A stretch of DNA of 64,000 nucleotides, taken from Antedon mediterranea. Lineage: Eukaryota > Echinodermata > Crinoidea > Comatulida > Antedonidae. How positions within the stretch are numbered: the stretch's first letter is position 1; each line of letters opens with the position of its first letter. Of this stretch, positions 1-8,115 are shown in pieces. The stretch covers positions 25,528,288 to 25,592,287 of the forward strand of contig NC_092676.1 of NCBI RefSeq assembly GCF_964355755.1. The letters are read 5' to 3'. The notes under the pieces are model-generated. The model worked only from the letters and a program-made list of their open reading frames with translations. It was not told the DNA's origin and did no database searches. The position numbers and the translations under genes are program-made.

Positions 1-364
1 GAATTTTGACTCCTTTAGTTTAAAGTTTAAAGCGAGGTCTAACTCTCTTGATTTAGAAGGTAGATAAAATACATGGTCAGAAAATGAGCCTGGTTTTTGC
101 AAGCTATGCAACAATCAGGTAATTTAAACTACAGACCATTTTCTACTTGAATGTTCAAACCTTAAAAATGTAGGAGATACACATTTTAACTAAAAATTGA
201 TTTATTGTATTGTGGTTATGATACATTCTGGGAGAATTTTAGAAGTGGTACAATCGACTACCAACATCATATTTCCATTTGAGAGAATAGGTGAAATTGT
301 AGACAATCACTGTAAACAATACTTAGCTGCTGCATGGAGACATAGAAAGACTACACTTATATAA
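1..364 (+). pseudogene. LINE reverse transcriptase relic, 3' end (5' part outside window)
   Basis: This is the C-terminal end of the LINE relic described at 12877-15369. The reading frame shows the pattern C-x2-C-x9-H-x4-C, with cysteine codons at 98 and 107, histidine at 137 and cysteine at 152. This resembles the C-terminal zinc-knuckle-like motif of many LINE proteins. An in-frame TAA lies between the second cysteine and the histidine. The last recognisable codons, rich in alanine and basic residues, end at a stop at 362-364. Confidence 0.7.
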
Positions 365-815
365 TTATATATATAATATATAAATGTTTACCGCCCACCA
401 TATTATCTACTAACTTTTATTTTACCATTTATCTAATTCAATAATATATATATTATATATATTTTTTTAAATTTTGTTTTCTTTCTCCAAAATTATATAA
501 TCTAACCTAAATCTAAATTAAATAATATAAATAAATAATACAGTACGAAAAATAAGACTAAATAATATAAAAATAGTATCACGTTTAATTAAATTACAAA
601 TAACTATTAAAATTAAATATAATAAGAACAAATAATCATATAACAGTTGCATTAATTTTAATAACAACAGTATATTAAAATTAATTATCAATTATATTTT
701 TTAATAATAATAATGATAATATTCGCTTTAAACTTGAAAATATTAATAATATTGACAACAAAAATAATGATAATAAATAGATAATAAAATTAACTACATC
801 ATATAGGTCATATAG
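365..815. repeat. AT-rich low-complexity tract after the LINE relic
   Basis: This stretch is almost pure A and T, with TA runs at about 361-390 and 446-462 and many AATAATA motifs. It follows the LINE stop codon directly and may be the old 3' tail of the element plus microsatellite growth. Copies 3 and 4 have one extra AAT triplet here. I see no gene. Other copies: 15370-15820, 31921-32374, 46929-47382 and 61957-62407. Confidence 0.6.
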
Positions 816-970
816 ATTGTTCGATCTGTAAGATTATCTTGTTTTTACTATTTCATTTTACTTGTATAATTCGCTTCTTATTTAAGACTTAAATGTCTTT
901 TCTTTTTGTGTTTAAATTGCCTTATAAACGCTGATACAAAAGCGTTTGTTCAATAAAAGTTTTAGTTTTT

Positions 971-1110
971 TAGCATCATACTTATAAAATAATTGTAAAC
1001 TCGGATCGAATGACCTTTAACAGTCCAATAGGAATATTGTGTAAACATAGCAAACGATAAAGCAAATATCAATACATTAACTTTAAAGCAATATCTCTCT
1101 TTGAACTCAG
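971..1110 (+). pseudogene. Relic of NHL-gene 3' flanking sequence
   Basis: This piece aligns with the sequence just downstream of the broken NHL genes (8720-8862 and 11247-11390). The shared landmarks, in order, are ATAATTGTAAAC, TCGAATGA, GGAATATT, a run around CATAG-AAACGA/AAACAATGA, and CTTTGAACT. The coding part that should precede it is not recognisable. It is therefore a third trace of the same gene end. Other copies: 15976-16115, 32530-32669, 47538-47677 and 62563-62702. Confidence 0.5.
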
Positions 1111-1123
1111 TTTATGATTACAA

Positions 1124-1234
1124 ATGGATTGTTTCGAAAATTTACCAAAAAAAGATAGGCCTAATTTGATGATTGGAGTGTTGGTTTTCTTGCTAATCAT
1201 TTTATATGTATTTGTCAAACGTTCCGCCTACTAA
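1124..1234 (+). CDS. Possible 36-residue single-pass membrane microprotein
   Basis: A short open frame starts at an ATG in a good context (A at -3, G at +4) and ends at TAA. The first 15 or so residues are polar, with two lysines followed by Asp-Arg. A hydrophobic stretch of about 17 residues (Leu, Ile, Val, Phe) follows, then a short basic tail with Lys-Arg. This is the layout of a small membrane-anchored peptide. I recognise no family. The frame is intact in all five copies (16129-16239, 32683-32793, 47691-47801, 62716-62826), but the copies are too young for that to prove selection. It sits directly after the NHL 3' flank relic. It may equally be a chance frame or a fragment of a lost exon. 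Confidence 0.25.
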   Translation: MDCFENLPKKDRPNLMIGVLVFLLIILYVFVKRSAY

Positions 1235-2201
1235 TAGTAAATATATTGGTTTGCTTTTGCACTCATTAGGTTCATAGTTACCACCTTTATAAAGAGTATC
1301 TGACTAAACAAACAAGGTAGATGAAACTCCCTAAAAACAAAATGTTAAATATAACGTTGAGAGGAATACGGTGTGAGTAAAAGAAACTAGATTTAATTCA
1401 TCCCTATGACGAATTATAAGTTATATGCATTGATTTAAATAAGGATAATTTAATTTTTTAAAGATAGTAATTCATTGATTTTGTCAGAATTTATAATTAG
1501 TAAAGAAAGATAAAATCTTGTTGCCGCAAACACTGAACATCGAGCCACCATACACAACCAGAGATCCTTCCGCGTACGTCGTAAACCATTATGCATATAG
1601 ATAATTACAATAATGAAAACATAAATCACTTTTCTCAAAATTTCATTATAAATCATACGTATAACTTATACACTAAGAAATCAAATTGAACAAATGCGGA
1701 TATAAAACAAAATATTTATTCGTAAACGCGATCTCGGTACCACGAATATTATTAGACGTGATCAATTTGGAATATTGACATTCATTAGAATTTAAAAAAC
1801 ATCTACTTTGTACACCAATGTATCATATATAATAATTGTCATAGTATGTCTAAAACAAGCAAAATTCCATTCATTCGGTTGTCACTCGTGACTTCATCTC
1901 CTGACTAATGTAAAATAATTCATCAATTATTAATAAACAATACAATATCAGTATTACTTTTTGGTACTAGAGGTCAAATGAAAATAAGATCAAATTGTTT
2001 ATCTTACCCTTTGTACGTCAAAATTGTACAAGATATCTAAAAATTAGGCTTTACAAATAACTTTTAAAAATGGAGGTCCCCTTTTATTCCGAGAAGCTCA
2101 TAGAGATTTAAAAAAATGGCATGTTTACACAAATAATTGTTTAGCTTGACGTGGAAATTTAAAGAAAACAATATAACTGTATCAGCTTTATAAAGCAAGT
2201 T
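1235..2201. other. Intergenic stretch without a recognised gene
   Basis: I see no credible gene here. It is AT-rich with a few short open frames of no recognisable content. Bases 1694/1695 are the empty target site (A|T) of the Helitron that sits in copy 2. Matching empty sites occur in copies 3, 4 and 5. Confidence 0.5.
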
Positions 2202-2207
2202 TTTATT
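2202..2207 (-). promoter_or_regulatory. Candidate polyadenylation signal AATAAA for the minus-strand RING gene
   Basis: AATAAA on the minus strand lies about 180 bases after the stop codon of the RING/coiled-coil gene. A second AATAAA lies at 2083-2088. Equivalent sites: 18754-18759, 33761-33766, 48769-48774 and 63794-63799. Confidence 0.45.
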
Positions 2208-2387
2208 ATGTGAATAATATTTAAAAAAATGTGAGATTGAAATGTGCTTAGATAATAGGTACAAAAAATCTGTACGAAGAGAAAGATCTGCCGAAATTCA
2301 GAAAATAGGAATTGAGAATAGGAAGTCTGGTGATAGCTTTTGCAATGTGAAATTTCATTACTTGCAGATGAATCATACATAAATTCA

Positions 2388-3281
2388 TCAATCGAAATTT
2401 ATACTATCTATATCTTCATAACTTAGGCCTTGATAATAATAAAACGGTATTCCGTTGTTTCCTCTATCTCCTGCAGCTTCACCCTCCTCATCCTGCTGCT
2501 GCTCCTCTTGTTCACACTGCTGCTCCTCTTCATCATCCTGCTGCTCCTCCTCACCCTCCTCTGGTCGATGAACCGAATGAAGATTATTTAATGATATACA
2601 GACAATTTCTATCAACCGATTTCGTCTTCGGAATGGATTCATTAGTGCTAAAAACTTTGTTTTAATCCCCTTTCTGTTTTTCTTTTTTATTCTTATTTTA
2701 AGATTTGTTATTTTCTTAGCTCGAGCCTTTAAATCTCTTTCAACACTGGATACTTCTGTAATCCTTTGTGTAAGCGTACTTTCAAGATTTTGTAGTTGTT
2801 GAGTAACGTTTTGTAATTCATTTTTTAGTTCGTCCCTCGTTCTTGCAAGGTCTTCAATTTGTATAGCTCGGGCATCTGAATTTGTCATCATCTCATCCAT
2901 CATTGATTTAATTTCATTTAGGCCTTGTTCATTTTCTACCTTGTTAAGAGCATCTTTCAGTCTTTCAATGTTCATGTTGTTTCTAGTAAAAGTTCGCCCT
3001 GATTCTATAGCTTTAATCAAGCATTCCTTAGCGTTATTAACCAAAAAATCCGGTGGAAGTTCTTCTAAACCATTCATTGGAATTTGGGTTTCCCTTCTAC
3101 ACAAAGCACATTCAATTTTGAATTCATTAGGGTCCTCTCTACATTCTTCATATTGAATTATGCATTTTAAGCAAAACGAGTGTCCACACAAAAGACGTTT
3201 AGGCTGTTCCATTTGCTCCAAACACATTTTACATTGAGTAATCTCCTTTAAAAATGTAATTGGGTCGTCTGGCTCTGCCAT
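2388..3281 (-). CDS. RING finger/coiled-coil protein, TRIM-like (297 aa), copy 1
   Basis: Likely an E3 ubiquitin ligase of TRIM type. Residues 17-61 form a complete C3HC4 RING: C17-x2-C20-x11-C32-x-H34-x2-C37-x2-C40-x17-C58-x2-C61. After it comes the Leu-Pro-Pro-x-Phe-Leu-x-Asn stretch (75-82) that often follows the RING in TRIM proteins. Residues about 104-198 are heptad-rich and predict a coiled coil. A strongly basic stretch (195-222) includes FRRR at 217-220. Residues 241-265 are almost only Glu, Gln and Asp, and the end is rich in Tyr and Asp. There is no B-box, NHL or PRY/SPRY domain, so it is shorter than a classical TRIM. The start has an ideal context (A at -3, G at +4), and TATA-like elements lie close upstream. 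It is intronless and divergent from the plus-strand RING gene. RING activity follows from the family; the substrate is unknown. Confidence 0.88.
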   Translation of the reverse strand: MAEPDDPITFLKEITQCKMCLEQMEQPKRLLCGHSFCLKCIIQYEECREDPNEFKIECALCRRETQIPMNGLEELPPDFLVNNAKECLIKAIESGRTFTRNNMNIERLKDALNKVENEQGLNEIKSMMDEMMTNSDARAIQIEDLARTRDELKNELQNVTQQLQNLESTLTQRITEVSSVERDLKARAKKITNLKIRIKKKNRKGIKTKFLALMNPFRRRNRLIEIVCISLNNLHSVHRPEEGEEEQQDDEEEQQCEQEEQQQDEEGEAAGDRGNNGIPFYYYQGLSYEDIDSINFD

Positions 3282-3839
3282 GTTGTACTTACTTACGATT
3301 TAAACTTTTAGCCCTTATATAATAACTTTATAGGGAGCTGACCTGCTTTCTTCGGTAAAAACAGTAACCAGTCAAATTGATTAACGGACAACCACGTTTC
3401 GTACGTCTCACCACGTTTCAGTACAGTTTAATTATTCTGCGTTATTTCCACCACGATACATTTCCGCGCCTATATTTTGTAAGCATCAGTTTAGGTATCA
3501 GTTCGTAGACAAAGATTGTCATCTAGAATAAACAAGGTCTTCCTTTTATTTATTATCAATGATGTGATTATTTATCAAAAGACAAAACTTATCTGTTACT
3601 GTCCATCGGTTTCCTACCCTAAAAAACTTTCCATCGGGTAAATCCACTTGAATGTTGGATATTTGAAGATGAATATGCGTCTTTTAAACACCCCCATTTG
3701 TAATGGGTTCGTCGGTGCATGTCATTTCGTGAGTGGCTGGCCGCCACAACAATAAAACAGGTCAGATAAAAGATCTCTGAATACAATTTTCGGCATCGAT
3801 TATTGTTTTCGACTTTCGACAATTCATTTTCACGTCAAA
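3282..3839. promoter_or_regulatory. Divergent promoter region between the two RING genes
   Basis: The two start codons face away from each other across 558 bp. Minus side: TATA-like elements are TATATAAG (3314-3321) and CTATAAA (3327-3333), only 33-46 bases from the ATG, so the 5' leader would be very short. GTAAGTAAGT, like a splice donor, overlaps that leader. Plus side: GATAAAAG near 3765 is a TATA candidate about 70 bases before the ATG. Between them, ACCACGTTTC occurs twice 19 bases apart (3391-3400, 3410-3419), with a partial third ACCACGAT near 3450. TTTCCGCGCC at 3461-3470 resembles an E2F site. Binding is inferred from motifs only. Confidence 0.6.
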
Positions 3840-4967
3840 ATGTCAACATACGCGGATTCGGAGGAATTGGTTAGATTTTCTACAATATGTTCAATGTGCC
3901 GTGAAACAAAGGTAGATCCCAGACTTCTTGAATGTGGTCATTCGTTTTGCTGTAATTGTTTAGATCAGAAACATAAAACCATGCAAAAGGCGAGTAAATC
4001 ATTCTTTGCTGTCGATACTAACATTAGGTGTGTTGTTTGTCATAGTTCAAGTATAATTCCTAAAAAGGGTGCTAAGGAACTTCAAAAGCCTAATTTGATT
4101 GCTACCGCAACTGAATGTTTTAATATAGCTCAGCAAAATGCATTCATTTTTGTTAAACTTCCAGCATGCACAAACCCTCTTCATAACGATGTCTTGTGGT
4201 GTGAAACATGTATGGTTTACATATGCAGTAGGTGTTCACATAGGCCTAGGCGAGAAGATCATAATCAGTACTGCCACTTTAGTTCAAATATCGATTTCTT
4301 AGAGGCCCATGAAAAGGTGAAACAAAGAATACGCAAAATTGAAAGAGAAAATAAACTATTAAAAGAGTCCAATGAATCAATAGGACAAAAAAAGGAACAA
4401 AGAGCCAGGCAACAAGTACAAAAACTTCAACGATTGAAAACACAGAGCGACAGTGACTTACAAACGGCCAAGCAACAAGTACAAGAACTTCAACGATTGA
4501 AAACACAGAGCGACCGTGACTTACAAAGGGCCAAGCAACAAGTACAAGAACTTCAACAATTGAATGAACAAACCGAGAGTGACTTTAGAAACGCTTATGA
4601 AAGAATACAACATGTTGATTTAACGTTGGAAAAAGTAAACCAGCTTAGAGACAATTCTGAAACACAAACTAGAGACATACACGATCTTGAACAAATAAAA
4701 GAACAAAACAATAGTGTAGTACAAAACGTAAAACAAAAAATAGAAGATCTTGAAGGTAAGATGGAAGAAATTAACCTGAAAACTTCCAGTCTTAAAGAAG
4801 ATTCTGATGCTCAAACTAAAAATTTAGAAATTCTTGAAAGAAAGCAAGAACAAATTGAATTACAAGAGCACACTCAAAAAAGAAAAAAGAAAATAAATGT
4901 TTTTTCTGCAGCGAGAAATCGATTCCGAAGACGAAGACATAATTCTTTCGATGATTTCATTGGGTGA
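3840..4967 (+). CDS. RING/B-box/coiled-coil protein, TRIM-like (375 aa), copy 1
   Basis: Likely an E3 ubiquitin ligase with the RBCC core of TRIM proteins. The RING at 17-67 has all eight ligands: C17-x2-C20-x11-C32-x-H34-x2-C37-x2-C40-x23-C64-x2-C67. A B-box follows at 110-146: C110-x4-H115-x5-C121-x2-C124-x4-C129-x2-C132-x8-H141-x4-H146. Residues about 155-345 form a long coiled coil, which contains three 21-residue repeats (189-251). The tail is very basic (KRKKK near 347, then FRRRR) and ends in Asp-Asp-Phe-Ile-Gly. No NHL or PRY/SPRY domain follows before the stop. The ATG has A at -3 and is the first in frame. AATAAA lies at 5134-5139. It is intronless and divergent from the minus-strand RING gene. 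The coiled coil probably drives dimer formation. The substrate is unknown. Confidence 0.9.
   Translation: MSTYADSEELVRFSTICSMCRETKVDPRLLECGHSFCCNCLDQKHKTMQKASKSFFAVDTNIRCVVCHSSSIIPKKGAKELQKPNLIATATECFNIAQQNAFIFVKLPACTNPLHNDVLWCETCMVYICSRCSHRPRREDHNQYCHFSSNIDFLEAHEKVKQRIRKIERENKLLKESNESIGQKKEQRARQQVQKLQRLKTQSDSDLQTAKQQVQELQRLKTQSDRDLQRAKQQVQELQQLNEQTESDFRNAYERIQHVDLTLEKVNQLRDNSETQTRDIHDLEQIKEQNNSVVQNVKQKIEDLEGKMEEINLKTSSLKEDSDAQTKNLEILERKQEQIELQEHTQKRKKKINVFSAARNRFRRRRHNSFDDFIG
4404..4592 (+). repeat. Three 63-bp coding repeats (21-residue coiled-coil modules)
   Basis: The repeats are 4404-4466, 4467-4529 and 4530-4592, each starting with an Ala codon (GCC) and encoding three heptads. Repeats 1 and 2 are nearly identical in DNA. 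Repeat 3 matches in its first half and diverges in its second. This is a recent in-frame expansion inside the coiled coil of the plus-strand RING gene. The copy number is the same in all units (20956-21144, 35963-36151, 50971-51159). Confidence 0.9.
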
Positions 4968-5133
4968 AGACAGCTTGTGCGGCAAGATGCGGAGCAATCA
5001 AAACTCAAACAGTAGCCTACATTGTATTACAAATTCACGTGTAGATCTCAGTAAATTATCACATTTTGTAAATTTCAGAACAAACAATTTAGGTTCTTTG
5101 GATTTTTAGGCCATAATGTAGAGTAAATGAGTA

Positions 5134-5139
5134 AATAAA
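5134..5139 (+). promoter_or_regulatory. Candidate polyadenylation signal AATAAA for the plus-strand RING gene
   Basis: The hexamer lies 167 bases after the TGA stop, and AATAAAC occurs again a few bases on. Equivalent sites: 21686-21691, 36693-36698 and 51701-51706. Confidence 0.5.
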
Positions 5140-6580
5140 GTAATAAACTCCCAATTCTAAACTTGTTTTCAAAATTTAATGTAACATTATCGGAGTTTAA
5201 TAATCAAATCTAGCTAAACCATGTACGCCTACAGTTGTTTTTTTTTCCCAGTCTTTTTGCAATTGTGTGAGCTGGGACAAATATTTATTAGAAAGTCGAT
5301 TAATTAAATATGTATAATTTAGTTAAATTGAAGTTTCCCTGTTGTTTGTAATAATTGGAAGCTACAATTACGTTGTTAGTATTCTTTTAAATACGATATC
5401 ACCAGACGTTTTATTGTTGTTGTTTCCGGCGCGGAAAATATGGGTGCACACTGAAAGGCGGAAAAAACGATGCCAGCTCATTATTTCACTTTTTAAACAA
5501 TACAAAAATGTTTAATTACAAACATCATGTAGACCTTTCTTTTAAAACTATTTATCAAGAGTAAAAGAAATTAGAAATGTTGGGATATTTTTTGTTTAAC
5601 GAAAATGTCGGGAGGAAATTGTATTTTATCGGAAGATTATTCAAAAAAAGTAAGGTATGCTTTTCAATCAAATTTTAGAATTAATAAATTGATACTAAAC
5701 TGTATATGAAGATAACTTTTATTGACTATTGTATTATTTTTTCTCTGTGTTAGTTTCAACATCTTGCAAGCATATCATCGTATGAGTATTAACTACTAAT
5801 AAACAGGTGCAATAAATTAAATTTAACCCCCATTATAGATAAGCCGATAGTTTGAATCAATAACGAGGCATATACTGACCGTATTAATTCGTAATTAATT
5901 TCTGTAATTTTTGGAAAGTGCCGAAAACGTTACAGTTAAATCAATTAACCCATATCAGGATTACTGTACATTGGTCCAATTGTTTTTTTCCCCATTAGAC
6001 TGCACGCATCCGTACTGGGGTATAAAAATGACTGTAATTCATTGCACTCGAAATGTTTAAAGTTTGAAACATTATCCGCCATCCCTGGAGGGAGGTTGGA
6101 GGGTTTGGGTGGGGGAGTAATGGCGTTTCAAAATTACCGGAATCAGTGTACGAATGTTTTAAATACATTGAAAACTGCCAGGGAGAGGTTGTGGGTTGTG
6201 ACGGTAATGGAGTATCAACATGGCCAGAATTACTCTGAATTTGTTTGCAGTTGTCCGATTTAGTTGGGAAACGGAAACTCATAGTCCCCCAGTCTTCATT
6301 TCATAAATCTTACTTTGTATAAAAGTACTATGTGGTTTATTCGAGTATAATATGCATATTCATTATAATTGAACATAACGATATTGCAACAAGTGATCTA
6401 TAAATTGTGAACTTGCCGGTACTGTCAACAGATAAAGTGATAAAATGTCTAGATTAAAAACTAATAGCGTCAATTATGATTTCGCTTTTGATTAGGTTTA
6501 TTCACAAACTATAATGTTTGTGACTTCGTAAGAATTTACAAAGTTAAGTTGTGTTCAGGACCACCATCGGAAACTCACAA
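5140..6580. other. Non-coding stretch between the plus-strand RING gene and the SINE
   Basis: I see no convincing gene. A GC-rich island in this AT-rich DNA is the near-palindrome TTTCCGGCGCGGAAA at 5423-5437. Its minus strand contains the same 10-mer, TTTCCGCGCC, as the divergent promoter. A 34-codon frame at 5605-5709 has a splice-donor-like GTAAGG after its 15th codon and could be a short first exon, but nothing supports it. Two diverged copies of a G-rich sequence of about 95 bp lie at about 6085-6180 and 6181-6265. A T-run near 5984 has seven T in copies 1 and 3 and six in copies 2 and 4. Other copies: 21692-23131, 36699-38139 and 51707-53146. Confidence 0.4.
6087..6115 (+). other. G-rich tract with quadruplex potential
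   Basis: Four runs of at least three G (6090-6092, 6101-6103, 6107-6109, 6111-6115) are separated by 8, 3 and 1 bases. This nearly fits the usual G-quadruplex pattern, with one loop a base too long. Other copies: 22638-22666, 37646-37674 and 52653-52681. Copy 4 has the last run cut from five to three G. Confidence 0.4.
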
Positions 6581-6910
6581 GTGAGTGAGTGGCCGAGCGG
6601 TTAAGACAGTGGAACCGTAATCACGTAGCCGTAACATCGGCAGGGGTTCGAGGCTCACTCACTCCATGGTTCTGGTGGTAGAACGAGTCTTCTCGGATAA
6701 GGACTATAAACCGTAGGTCCAGTGTACACAACTTGCTCGTGTGCACTTTAAAGAACCTAGTACATCTTTCGAGACGAGTAGGGGGTTACCCCGGTGTATT
6801 AGTACATCACAGCCACTGATCACCAACTGGGCCCTCTGGGAGATCAGTCTTTGACTGAAGAGGTCACCCAGTATAAAGATAAAACAAACAAACAAACAAA
6901 CAAGACAAAC
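6581..6910 (+). mobile_element. tRNA-derived SINE with (AAAC)n tail, copy 1
   Basis: The 5' part looks like a tRNA with a Ser/Leu-type A box (TGGCCGAGCGG, 6590-6600) and a B box (GGTTCGAGGCT, 6645-6655). GTGAGTG at 6581-6587 can pair with CACTCAC at 6656-6662, like an acceptor stem. The T arm no longer pairs well, so this is not a working tRNA gene. A body of about 230 bp follows, with a conserved-looking segment around GGGGGTTACCCCGG near 6780. The element ends in CAAA/AAAC repeats at about 6891-6904. I cannot define clear target site duplications. The subfamily is not assigned. Confidence 0.75.
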
Positions 6911-6984
6911 ATACACACAAGATGCTCTACATAAACAAAGTCTTATTACAAGTCTTTGGGAGTGGAGTTTGTCCTTAGAAAAAA

Positions 6985-7063
6985 TCCTGACATGTGACGG
7001 GACTTGAACCCAGGACCCTTGGAGTGTTTATTTTTTGTTTGATTGTTTGTTTTATTGTTTGTT
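6985..7063 (-). mobile_element. tRNA-like SINE fragment on the minus strand
   Basis: On the minus strand, GGTTCAAGTCC (7000-7010) is a good B box inside a tRNA-like 3' half ending in CCCGTCACA. No A box is found. Instead, TTTG/TTTA repeats (7027-7063) lie where the 5' half should be. I read this as a truncated second SINE lying opposite to the first. Other copies: 23536-23614, 38544-38622 and 53551-53629. Confidence 0.5.
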
Positions 7064-7193
7064 GTCCATGGTCAATATCTCATTGCTATGAGAATGTACA
7101 TGTAATTTCCAGACCATATGCACTGATTATTATTATGTACCTAACTGTGTTCGTAGGGTGTACAAATAAATGAATGTTTATGATTTGAATAGG

Positions 7194-7840
7194 AAGTGTG
7201 CTCCACGAAAAAATGTTTGTACCCGCTATAGGTTAAATGTCAAAATAAGGTGTTTTTAAACATTTTGTGTATTTCTGTTGTATTAGAGCAAATATAATTA
7301 TATATATTGCGAGAAATTTGAGACTAAAATTATAACTTTCTGACTAGTGGTTGCTGAGATATTGATTTGGCTATTTTCTTGACCAATGGTCAAAAATAAA
7401 GTTTCACTGTCATTTTTTGGCAAAAGTTGTCCATTAAAGTGATAGAAATATGTATATTTTGAGTGTTTTGACACCAACTATGACCATATCTACCCACAAA
7501 TTTCTGAGATATGAAAAGTGTGCTCCAAGCCAAAAATATTTGTGCCGGCTATATGTCAAAGGTCAAAATTAAGGGTTTATTGACAGTTTTATGATTTTTA
7601 TTACATTAGAACAAATATAAACATATACTTTGCGAGTAATTTGAGACCACAATTATCACTTTCTGACCACTGGTTGCTGAGATATTTATATGTCCAATTT
7701 ATTGACCAGTGGTCAGAAAAGGGGTTTCTGTCCACTTTTGGCAAAAGTTTGCCATTAGATTGAATAGAAATATGGGTCTTCTGAGTAGTTTGATACAAAA
7801 AAATATTCCAATACACCCAGTAGTTACCAAGTTACGCAAA
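7194..7840. repeat. Diverged 322-bp tandem duplication
   Basis: The segment from AAGTGTGCTCCA at 7194 repeats from AAGTGTGCTCCA at 7516, with the same landmarks in order: TATGTCAAA/TTAAATGTCAAA, TTAGA-CAAATATAA, TTGCGAG, GGTTGCTGAGATAT, TTTTGGCAAAAGTT and ATAGAAATATG. The halves have diverged a good deal, so the duplication is much older than the 15-kb array. No gene is seen. Other copies: 23745-24391, 38753-39399 and 53760-54406. Confidence 0.75.
7660..7719. other. Perfect 15-bp inverted repeat (hairpin)
   Basis: TTTCTGACCACTGGT at 7660-7674 is the exact reverse complement of 7705-7719, with a 30-base loop. The matching place in the first half of the 322-bp duplication keeps only an imperfect version. 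Other copies: 24211-24270, 39219-39278 and 54226-54285. Confidence 0.6.
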
Positions 7841-8115
7841 GTCTTAACTTTGACCATATTGACCTTTTGGCCCTTGTACTGACCGAGCATCCCAATTTTT
7901 TTCGGCCAACAGCAAAAAATTGATTTGTATTGATATAAGGAAGCAAAAAAACATTGTTGGCATAGTTTGCTAGAGGGTGCAGGTAAACCCCTTGTGGCTC
8001 CCCAACTATACGTAGGTCGCACAATCAGCATCTTGATACTACTGTACTTTATTCCTCTCTTTAAAGTGTAGACCTATAGCTAGGCCTATGTACTTAATAG
8101 CAATGTTAGATAAAC

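Noticed and set aside
1450-1656. Minus-strand frame of 68 codons, the same in all five copies
   Set aside because: It is AT-rich with no recognisable domain, and its presence in every copy follows from the recent duplication. Nothing supports expression.
2064-2380. Two overlapping minus-strand frames just downstream of the minus-strand RING gene
   Set aside because: They lie in the likely 3' untranslated region, overlap each other and have low-complexity content.
4897-5109. Plus-strand frame overlapping the end of the 375-aa gene in another frame
   Set aside because: It is most likely a shadow of the coding sequence plus 3' untranslated region. The acidic stretch comes from reading arginine codons out of frame.
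5995-6282. Minus-strand frame of 95 codons and plus-strand frames over the G-rich repeat
   Set aside because: Composition follows the G-rich tandem repeat, the length of the plus-strand frame changes with a T-run indel between copies, and no domain is seen.
6581-6662. Functional tRNA gene
   Set aside because: The A and B boxes and an acceptor-like stem are present, but the T arm does not pair and a SINE body with an AAAC tail follows.
7699-8031. Minus-strand frame of 110 codons over the 322-bp repeat and block a start
   Set aside because: It crosses a repeat boundary and has no recognisable content.
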